This document shows, one piece after another, positions 56,869 to 64,000 of a stretch of DNA of 64,000 bases (its first letter is position 1; each line of letters begins with the position of its first letter). Source of the stretch: Daucus carota subsp. sativus (lineage: Eukaryota > Streptophyta > Magnoliopsida > Apiales > Apiaceae); NCBI RefSeq assembly GCF_001625215.2, contig NC_030386.2, forward strand, positions 24,956,545 through 25,020,544, in the 5' to 3' direction. The notes below the pieces were generated by a model. It searched no databases, was not told the DNA's origin, and saw nothing but the letters and a program-made list of their open reading frames with translations. The position numbers were made by a program, and so were the translations under genes.

Positions 56869-58497
56869 GTGATGATAAGAAACCGGAGTAGCGGGAGTTC
56901 AAACAATTTAAAACTATGGGGAAAATGCAAGAACTTCGAAACTTTGAAACAAGCTCACGCTTATATGATCATTAATGGTTTTAATTCTGATCGTTCTGCG
57001 CTCAGAGAGATTATTTATGTTTCTGCTGTTGCTTTGAGGAGTACAATACACTATGCACACCAACTGTTTGTTAGAATTACTGAGCCAGATCAGTATATGT
57101 GGAACACTATGATGAGGGGGTCAGCTCAAAGCCCTAACCCTTTTTTGGCTGTTTCGCTGTATACCCAGATGGAAAAAGAAGGTGTTCGTGCTGATAATTA
57201 TACGTTTCCTTTCGTGCTTAAGGCGTGTGCTAAGCTTTGTTGGGTTAATGTGGGGTGTGGGGTTCATGGGAAGATTGTGAAGCATGGTTTTGAGTGGAAT
57301 AAGTTTTCGAGGAATACACTTATTTATTTTCATGCCAATTGTGGGGATATAGGGGTTGCGAAGAGGATTTTTGATGAGTCGGTTGAGAGGGATGTTGTTT
57401 CTTGGTCGGCTTTGACAGCGGGGTATGCGAGGAGAGGGGATTTGGGTGTGGCGAGGAAGCTTTTTGAGGAAATGCCAGTTAAGGATTTGGTTTCTTGGAA
57501 TGTTATGATTACTGGCTATGTGAAGAGAGGTGAGATGGGAAGTGCGAGGGAATTATTTGATGAGGTGCCTAAACGGGATGTTGTTACTTGGAATGCTATG
57601 ATTGCGGGATATGTTGTACATGGATTGCATAAGAAAGCGTTTGAGATGTTTGATGAGATGATAGGTTGTGGAGAGTTGCCTGATGATGTTACCATGTTGA
57701 GTCTTATAAGTTCGTGTGCCATCACAGGTGCATTAGATGTTGGAGAGAAGATACATTGCTCAATATTAGATAGGTGTAAGGGAGATATGAGCATTGTAAC
57801 TGGGAATGCACTTATAGACATGTATGCAAAGTGTGGGAATATTGAAAAGGCGACTTCAGTGTTCCGAGGCATGAAGGATAAGCTTGTGTCAACATGGAAC
57901 TCAGTAATTGTAGGATTAGCATTTCATGGTCATTCTGAGGAATCTATTGGCTTTTTTAAAGAGATGCTAAGATTGAATTGGAGACCTAATGAAATCACTT
58001 TTATCGGGGTCTTAATTGCTTGCAGTCATGCTGGGAAAGTTGGAGATGGACGCAGATTTTTTAAACTTATGCAAGGTGTGTATAATATTGAACCTAACAT
58101 AAAACACTACGGGTGTATGGTAGATATGCTTGGCCGAGCTGGCCTACTGGATGAAGCATTTGGGTTTATCGATTCAATGGACATTGAACCGAATGGCATT
58201 ATTTGGAGAACTCTGCTTGGAGCCTGCAGAGTTCATAACAATGTTGAACTAGCTAAACGTGCTAATGACCGTTTACTGAAATTGAGACAGGACGAGAGTG
58301 GTGACTATGTATTACTTTCAAACGTATATGCTTCACGAGGTGAGTGGGATGGAGCTGAGAGGGTCAGGAAATTGATGGATGATAGTGGTGTATGGAAAGC
58401 GCCTGCCTTTAGCTCGACTGACGGTGACAACAGAGCCCTTATGCATTTCTTACTAGACTCAGAATCTCATAAAGATTCACAGAAACACACTCTTTGA
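56869..58497 (+). CDS. PLS-class (E-subgroup) pentatricopeptide repeat protein, At5g15300-like
   Basis: Intronless, 542 aa. Opening LKQAHAYMIINGF is the typical start of PLS proteins. A string of repeats follows, with hallmark phrases: RDVVSWSALTAGYARRG, KDLVSWNVMITGYVKRG, RDVVTWNAMIAGYV, GNALIDMYAKCGNIEKA, NEITFIGVLIACSHAGKV, HYGCMVDMLGRAGLLDEAF, then the E motif (WRTLLGACRVHNNVELAK, DESGDYVLLSNVYASRGEWD). It ends after the E region with no DYW deaminase domain. PLS/E proteins act in mitochondria or plastids in C-to-U RNA editing, with a partner supplying DYW. The overall match to Arabidopsis At5g15300 is from memory. The targeting peptide is short or non-obvious. ATG doublet at 56,869; either codon is possible. 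Confidence 0.9.
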   Translation: MMIRNRSSGSSNNLKLWGKCKNFETLKQAHAYMIINGFNSDRSALREIIYVSAVALRSTIHYAHQLFVRITEPDQYMWNTMMRGSAQSPNPFLAVSLYTQMEKEGVRADNYTFPFVLKACAKLCWVNVGCGVHGKIVKHGFEWNKFSRNTLIYFHANCGDIGVAKRIFDESVERDVVSWSALTAGYARRGDLGVARKLFEEMPVKDLVSWNVMITGYVKRGEMGSARELFDEVPKRDVVTWNAMIAGYVVHGLHKKAFEMFDEMIGCGELPDDVTMLSLISSCAITGALDVGEKIHCSILDRCKGDMSIVTGNALIDMYAKCGNIEKATSVFRGMKDKLVSTWNSVIVGLAFHGHSEESIGFFKEMLRLNWRPNEITFIGVLIACSHAGKVGDGRRFFKLMQGVYNIEPNIKHYGCMVDMLGRAGLLDEAFGFIDSMDIEPNGIIWRTLLGACRVHNNVELAKRANDRLLKLRQDESGDYVLLSNVYASRGEWDGAERVRKLMDDSGVWKAPAFSSTDGDNRALMHFLLDSESHKDSQKHTL

Positions 58498-59298
58498 TAT
58501 GCCATGATGTCAGCAAGTCTGAGTCGTTTCTCTTCTCAACCTTGCTTGGTTAATTGCTTGAGAATACTACATGGTTATGAAATACATGGCAGTACTTCTA
58601 TGTTGCAGTATGAGAAGTTATTGCTCAGTAACAGACAGAATGTATCTTAACTAATCTAACAGACAAATGTATTTAACCAATCTGTTAAACAAATCATTTT
58701 TCCTAGCTTTGTAGGTAGGAACCTTTCTTCTCTTATTTTTCTTTAACAACCCTGTTACCCATTTTAATAACAGTCTCTTTTAAATTTTCCAGCTGTATTC
58801 TTTAGCATTGGATACTTTTTTGTTCAAAGTCCAGGTGGAGAAATTTCAGGATCGAAGATCATGCAAGACTCTATCTCGTGTTTGTTGAAGAGATTATAAT
58901 CTCCCGATTATTTATCTTATTCATTCATACAAAATATAAAATATCAATGATATATGGGGTAAAAATATCCGAAATAAATTTATGAAAAAATTTCTTCGCA
59001 CAAGCAGATGTAATTATTCTCTAAATGATGGTTTTCTCTACAAGGAAATATCAATGGTTACTTGATATACATAAGATGTTTAACTAACAGAATACCAGAT
59101 ACACTATGTGGGCGCAGGACATAGCACTCCAGATTCCAGTTGTTCGGCTAATATGAACAGACACAGTATATACAGGGCGTCAAGCCGCGCACCCCAGATT
59201 CCAGTCATATAGTTTATAAAACTAGGTTAATGGCATTATTATACACATACCAAGGATTACCAATGATTGGTTATCTACAGCGTGCTGCCTGTCTGGTA
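58498..59298. other. Convergent 3' spacer between the two PPR genes
   Basis: 3' UTRs of the two convergent PPR genes and AT-rich sequence. Two related short segments (aagccgcgcaccccagattccagtc near 59,185; ctccagattccagttgttc near 59,130) form a weak direct repeat. Nothing else seen. Confidence 0.5.
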
Positions 59299-62200
59299 TT
59301 ATTTTTCTTCGGGGATCCCCTTCCTCACAAATCCACTGTCAGAAAGAAGCCTGGACAGAAAGCGAGGTTTGCTTTTATCCTTGTCTGTAAAAGAGCTTAA
59401 ATGTCGGATCAAAGACCACTGAGTCTCAAACTCCGGCTTATAACCATGTTGTTTCATTAATTCCAAAAGCTCTGATGCCTTCTTGTAGTTCTTCTCCAAG
59501 CAGTACCTATCAATTACAGTGCAGTAAGTCTCCCTGACTGGAATTTCACCCATCTGGACCATGGAATGAAGTAGCGCTTCTGATTCTTCTGGTTTTCCAT
59601 ATTCACAGACTTTTTGAATAAGGGAGTTCCATGTGTTGGAGCTTGGATATAGTTTTCTATGCAACATTTCACTATGTAAATCCAGGGCTTCATTCAATTT
59701 GTGACACATAATAAAACACTGTATTAGACAATCATAACTGGTAGAACTTGGGACGTTTCCTTTCCTCAACATTATGTCAAGAAGATGAATTGCCTTGTCT
59801 GGCCTCCCAGAACACGTGAGAAGCTTGATTATATTATCATAAACAATATTTTTTGGAATCAGATCTTTATTTTCCATCCTGTCTAAGAAGTTTACTGCCT
59901 CTTGGAGATTACCACGGCTTAGAAGACCTTCCACAATGTAATACTGAATGGTTGAAGCATGAAACCGACCAAGTGACTCCATTTCTTGGCTCAACTTCAA
60001 TGCTTTCTCAAGCTCCCCACATCTACAGAGGCACTTTATTAGTGCTCTAAAACAACGATTACTCGGTTTGATTCCTTTCGACATCATGATACCCAAATAA
60101 TCAAGAGCACATGACACATCTTTAACGCTGGATAATCCATAGACCACAAGATTGTATGTGGCCTCCTCGAGTTGAAAACCCCTTTCCTGAATTTCTTCTA
60201 ACACTAAACTTACAATCTTCATATTTCCAGACAAGAAAAGATAGAATATCAGAATGTTATATATCAACTCATGCGAACTTTCATTTTCCTTGAGCATTAA
60301 CTCTTTTATGTTAAATGCAGAAGTGTATCTCCCCTCCCTACACATGATAGATACTAATCTCCGGTAACTCTGAGTTGAGATGGTTACACTCTGTCTCATT
60401 ACAAAACCGAGTAATTCAGTGACTTTCTGGTAGTTCTTATTCTGACAATACCCTTGAAGAAGTATGTTATAGACTTCATCATGTGGGCGTAGATCCTTTA
60501 ACAAAAAATATTGGAGTAAATTGGCTGCTTCTCCAACCATCCCTGCGTTACAATACCCATTCATTAGATTATAGATGGCAAGAGACGGTAAAGGCTGCTC
60601 TCTCAAGATAATCTCTCTCAAATTACATATTTTCTTGAAATCCCTTGTCCGGCACAGCTCAGGAATTAACACACCAAGAACATCAAACTTTAGAGCGAAG
60701 TTTTTAGCAAGTATTATATCATAGAGCTTACAGGCTTGCGCATTTCTCTTCTCCTTGCAAAAGCCTAAAAATAAATGGCTGTAAGCAACACCATCCAAGA
60801 TAAAGTTTTGCTTTGACAGTTCTTCTGTCAAAGCATGTCCAACTAGTGTAAAACCTGCACAACAAGAATATTCAAGAAAATCATGACAAAGATCCGATTG
60901 CATATTTGGGCAAGCCACCATCATGGTCTGGAAAAGCTCTAGTGCTTCCCTGAGCATCTTCCGTTGGAAGAGGAAACCTATAAGTACTTTAAAATCCCCA
61001 TCCTCAGGCACCCACTTATCAGATCTCGCCAGTTCCCAATACTGCTGGATGCATCCCAAGCCTTCAACTTTGCACAATCCCTTCAAAATAGCAGTGTAAG
61101 TGTTATTTGTGATTTTTTGACGCCTTTGGACCATTTTATCAAAAATGATCTTTGCATTTAATGTATGTCCTCTTTTGATGAGTGTTTGAACAAGAACATT
61201 AAGAATTTCCTGGTCAATCTGGCTTAACAGCTTTGGAAATCTTTCCAAAAGATTTGCTATTGGTCTGATGCCGCAACGAGACATACAAAGGCTTTCTATT
61301 ATTACTGAAAAGACAGACAAAGATAGGTTTTGCCCCCAGTGAAGCATATCGTCTACCAACAACATCATGGCTTTAGGATTTGTAGGACGAAAGTCCCTTA
61401 ACACTAAATTGTTTATGTCAGGAATCATGGTATCGTCAAGAATTTTAGTTGTAGTGTTCTCAAATTTATCGATATCTGTATCCAAATATAGCCCATTGCC
61501 TATTTTATCAAAAAACTCTGTTCTTGAGAAACCCATATCATTATCCCTTCTCACTTTCACGGAGGATGGATTAAACCCCAGTAACAAATGCGCTTTTGAT
61601 AGTAAATCTTCTGAAGGTGAGAGTTGAACCAATCCATGGCTTTCCATGTCCCTAACCACCAATCCCACTTCATCGTATTGTCTAGCTCTACAGAAACCTG
61701 CAAGAAGAACTCTGAAGGTTGACAACTCAGGTCCTATGTCTTTATCTTTCATTTCGCTGAGAATCTCTTTGGCATGATTCCACATGCCCTCTTTGAATAG
61801 CCCACCAATAAGAGCATTGTAGGAATATATATGAGGTTTTAATCCCCTGGACAGAATCTCTGAGAGGTAAAAGAAAGCATCCTTTAATTTACTTTGATGA
61901 CAAGCCCATGCTATCAAGATGCCAAATGTTATTTCATCAGGGAAGAAGCCTAAAAATTCCAATTCCTGCATAAATAAAAATGCTTCTTCTGCACCAAAAC
62001 TTTTGCACAAAGAAGTAATGACCATATTACCACAGTACACATTTGGTGCACAATCGATTTCAGCAAAAAAGCTTAAAAGATCATCATAATCCTTCTTATC
62101 ACAGTACACACTGGAAATCGCATTAAGAACTAATGCATTCGGTTTCAATCCATCAGTCGCAATCTTCTTTACGAGGTCTCTTGCTTCTTGAACTTTTCCC

Positions 62201-63183
62201 TCTATGCAAAGCATCTGAATGAGTTTCTGGTAGATACGCTTACCTTCTATATTGAATCCCGACTCATTCTGCACCATATCAACAAACAACTGAAATGCCA
62301 ACTGGGTTTCACCTAATTGAATCAATTTGTTAAGAAGACCATGATAACACCTCACTGATGGAACCAATCCTAAGCCCCTCATTCGATCATAAACAGATAT
62401 AGCCCTTTTCACTTCATTAGTATCTACATACCCAATAATCAAATTACTGAACATTTCTCGACTATCCAACAAAATTCCCGGACTCTCAACTTTCTCAAGT
62501 AACATTTCAGCATCCCCAAACATTCTTGCCTCCACAAGCATCGAAGCCATAATCTTACAAGACTGAGAAACATGTAAAAAATCCCCACTTTGGCCACTAG
62601 CCCACTTGAAAATTCCCCATAAAGATTCAATCTTTCTAACTTTATGCTCAAAATTCCCATCATCACTCTCAAAACCCAGTAAAATTTCAAGAACATCCTG
62701 AGGTTTTAACCTCGAAAACCTCAAAAATCTACGGGCAGTATTGGGGGATACACAAGAAAGATTAAGAAGATAATCTTGAAGAGATAAACTCGAAACTTTA
62801 TTATCATCCCAGAGATGTGAGCATTTCAATGTCACTGATTTTGCAATACCAGAAAACTTATCTGACTTATCTGAAGATTTATCTAAGTGGGAATTGTTTA
62901 AATTAGGTGAAGATGCAGCAGCAGCAGCTAATGTAGTAAAAAAATAATGAGAAAAAGGGTGGGTATAAAACCGATTACGAACCTGGTTAGAGTAGAGTTT
63001 CTGAAGCTTGCCACTTCTGAATATCATCAATGTTGTTGCATTCTTCAGCTCTGCACTTGTGTTTGTTTTTGTTGTATACAACAGAGGACTTGAGTTTGAA
63101 GCTAGCTGTGTGGGCTTCATTGTTGTGATTTTTGAAGATGGGCTAGGCCGATTTGATGTTTGCGTGACAAGTCCAGTCCCCAT
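59299..63183 (-). CDS. Very large P-class pentatricopeptide repeat protein, At5g15280-like
   Basis: One continuous frame of 1,294 aa, no intron. An N-terminal organelle-targeting region (basic/hydroxylated, e.g. FRSGKLQKLYSNQVRNRFY) and a low-complexity Ala/Ser/Asn segment come first. P-type PPR motifs then run from about residue 200 to about 1,260 (e.g. PSVRCYHGLLNKLIQLGE, PHIYSYNALIGGLFKEG, NNTYTAILKGLCKVEG, HDEVYNILLQGYCQNKN, PSNRCFRALIKCLCRCGE, SSTSYDCLIQCF). A break near residues 520-600 has weaker repeat similarity. P-class PPRs bind organellar RNA and stabilise, splice or process it. Size and layout fit the mitochondrial At5g15280 protein (from memory about 1.2 kDa-thousand residues long). 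The start may be the ATG at 63,183 or, more mitochondrial-looking, MIFRSGK at 63,027. A Stowaway MITE lies about 20 bp upstream. Confidence 0.88.
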   Translation of the reverse strand: MGTGLVTQTSNRPSPSSKITTMKPTQLASNSSPLLYTTKTNTSAELKNATTLMIFRSGKLQKLYSNQVRNRFYTHPFSHYFFTTLAAAAASSPNLNNSHLDKSSDKSDKFSGIAKSVTLKCSHLWDDNKVSSLSLQDYLLNLSCVSPNTARRFLRFSRLKPQDVLEILLGFESDDGNFEHKVRKIESLWGIFKWASGQSGDFLHVSQSCKIMASMLVEARMFGDAEMLLEKVESPGILLDSREMFSNLIIGYVDTNEVKRAISVYDRMRGLGLVPSVRCYHGLLNKLIQLGETQLAFQLFVDMVQNESGFNIEGKRIYQKLIQMLCIEGKVQEARDLVKKIATDGLKPNALVLNAISSVYCDKKDYDDLLSFFAEIDCAPNVYCGNMVITSLCKSFGAEEAFLFMQELEFLGFFPDEITFGILIAWACHQSKLKDAFFYLSEILSRGLKPHIYSYNALIGGLFKEGMWNHAKEILSEMKDKDIGPELSTFRVLLAGFCRARQYDEVGLVVRDMESHGLVQLSPSEDLLSKAHLLLGFNPSSVKVRRDNDMGFSRTEFFDKIGNGLYLDTDIDKFENTTTKILDDTMIPDINNLVLRDFRPTNPKAMMLLVDDMLHWGQNLSLSVFSVIIESLCMSRCGIRPIANLLERFPKLLSQIDQEILNVLVQTLIKRGHTLNAKIIFDKMVQRRQKITNNTYTAILKGLCKVEGLGCIQQYWELARSDKWVPEDGDFKVLIGFLFQRKMLREALELFQTMMVACPNMQSDLCHDFLEYSCCAGFTLVGHALTEELSKQNFILDGVAYSHLFLGFCKEKRNAQACKLYDIILAKNFALKFDVLGVLIPELCRTRDFKKICNLREIILREQPLPSLAIYNLMNGYCNAGMVGEAANLLQYFLLKDLRPHDEVYNILLQGYCQNKNYQKVTELLGFVMRQSVTISTQSYRRLVSIMCREGRYTSAFNIKELMLKENESSHELIYNILIFYLFLSGNMKIVSLVLEEIQERGFQLEEATYNLVVYGLSSVKDVSCALDYLGIMMSKGIKPSNRCFRALIKCLCRCGELEKALKLSQEMESLGRFHASTIQYYIVEGLLSRGNLQEAVNFLDRMENKDLIPKNIVYDNIIKLLTCSGRPDKAIHLLDIMLRKGNVPSSTSYDCLIQCFIMCHKLNEALDLHSEMLHRKLYPSSNTWNSLIQKVCEYGKPEESEALLHSMVQMGEIPVRETYCTVIDRYCLEKNYKKASELLELMKQHGYKPEFETQWSLIRHLSSFTDKDKSKPRFLSRLLSDSGFVRKGIPEEK

Positions 63184-63203
63184 TCTTCTACTCTTCGTTT
63201 GTA

Positions 63204-63432
63204 CTCCTGCATCCCATTTTAATGTCTGTTTGACTTGTGAATATTACCAAATTTTGATCGAGATTTACACCTATAATATAATTATGTCATTATAAAATAC
63301 ATATAATATATTATAAAATATAATTTTTAATTTTTTAAAATAATAACAAATTTGTTTTTTATATTTGGTCAAAAATTGATCAATTTGATCGTTGAAGGTC
63401 AAAACAGGACAATTAAAATGGGATGGAGAGAG
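63204..63432. mobile_element. Stowaway-like MITE abutting the large PPR gene
   Basis: Inverted ends ctcctgcatcccattttaat and attaaaatgggatggagag with flanking TA (63,202-63,203 and 63,433-63,434). About 229 bp, in the immediate 5' flank of the minus-strand PPR gene. Confidence 0.75.
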
Positions 63433-64000
63433 TACTAATCCACTCGTACATTTTTAACGATTGGGTTTAGAGGTCATCGATTTATACAAAACTCCGAATA
63501 AATTTTTTATTGATTTATAAAAAATATTTTATTAATTTATTGATTATATTCTAATTTAAAATATTTTTTAAAAATCATGAATTGATAAATTAGTGGATTG
63601 GTTCGATTTCCTAATTTTGTAACAATTTGAATTATATAAATATTATTAATATTTTTTATACTAAATAAGAATTTGATATAAAATTGTGTATACACCTTAG
63701 TGTATATTTTATACAATCGAGATAGGATAATATTTTATGATCAATATTTTATTAAATATATAAATTTACAATTTAAATTTCAAACAATAAAAAACATGAG
63801 ATATAATTATATATCATAATTATATGGAACTAAACTAGGTTATTTAAAATTATAAAAGACGGCGGTATAGTCGGTTCGACCAAGTTTAATTTGGTCGATT
63901 TGATTATTTTTGTTCAGCGGTGAAGCTAATTACAGTATATCTTATGAAAGAAGAAAATATAATATTTAGAAATTGGTTTTTTTTGTTTCTTGTACTTATT
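63433..64000. other. AT-rich intergenic DNA at window end
   Basis: No gene or structured repeat recognised. Confidence 0.5.

Noticed and set aside
59853-63295. Plus-strand ORFs within the large PPR gene
   Set aside because: Antisense shadows of a long real coding frame.
1-64000. CRISPR arrays, prokaryotic operons, phage or viral genes
   Set aside because: No regularly spaced repeats, no prokaryotic gene organisation, no viral proteins recognised; the window is plant nuclear DNA.

Overview
This is plant nuclear DNA, most likely from a eudicot. The genes have spliced, GT-AG introns, the intergenic DNA is AT-rich, Stowaway, Helitron and hAT-type repeats are present, and the protein families are plant-specific (RING-H2 ATL, LRR-III receptor kinase, REM/B3, PPR, phytocyanin, UGT, OSCA/CSC1). 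Order or species cannot be fixed from sequence alone; an asterid is my weak guess.

Layout, left to right. 1-2.3 kb: ATL46/47-type RING-H2 E3 ligase (minus). 2.3-6 kb: repeats. 6-8.1 kb: LRR receptor pseudokinase (minus, 2 exons). 11-14.4 kb: CLP1 pre-mRNA cleavage/polyadenylation factor (plus, 10 exons, one GC-AG intron). 15.9-27.3 kb: a locus of VDAC-like mitochondrial porins. It holds two intact six-exon genes (15,865-18,440 and 25,385-27,343, both minus), a degenerate head-to-head partial copy and a second remnant. The first intact gene and the head-to-head copy form a huge inverted repeat (about 1.55-kb arms, about 45-bp loop), capped at both ends by a palindromic MITE. 28.2-35.3 kb: F-box/WD40 protein (minus, 8 exons). 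36.6-38.5 kb: REM-type protein with three B3 domains (minus, 6 exons). 41.7-43.1 kb: UGT708-like (putative flavonoid C-glucosyltransferase) gene with a Stowaway MITE in its promoter (plus). 44.8-45.9 kb: early-nodulin-like phytocyanin (plus, 2 exons). 46.5-55.8 kb: HYP1/OSCA-family mechanosensitive channel (minus, 10 coding exons). 56.9-58.5 kb: PLS/E-class PPR, At5g15300-like (plus). 59.3-63.2 kb: 1,294-aa P-class PPR, At5g15280-like (minus).

The genes are independent housekeeping, regulatory or metabolic genes, not a pathway cluster. Several of them (VDAC, HYP1, both PPRs, the phytocyanin) have relatives that, from memory, sit near each other in the paired Arabidopsis chr3-top and chr5 (At5g15xxx) regions, so this looks like a conserved syntenic block. 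Every exon chain given here was assembled by hand from splice signals, reading phase and family alignment. The summed coding lengths are all multiples of three with no internal stop in the called exons. The most unusual feature is the VDAC inverted-repeat locus.
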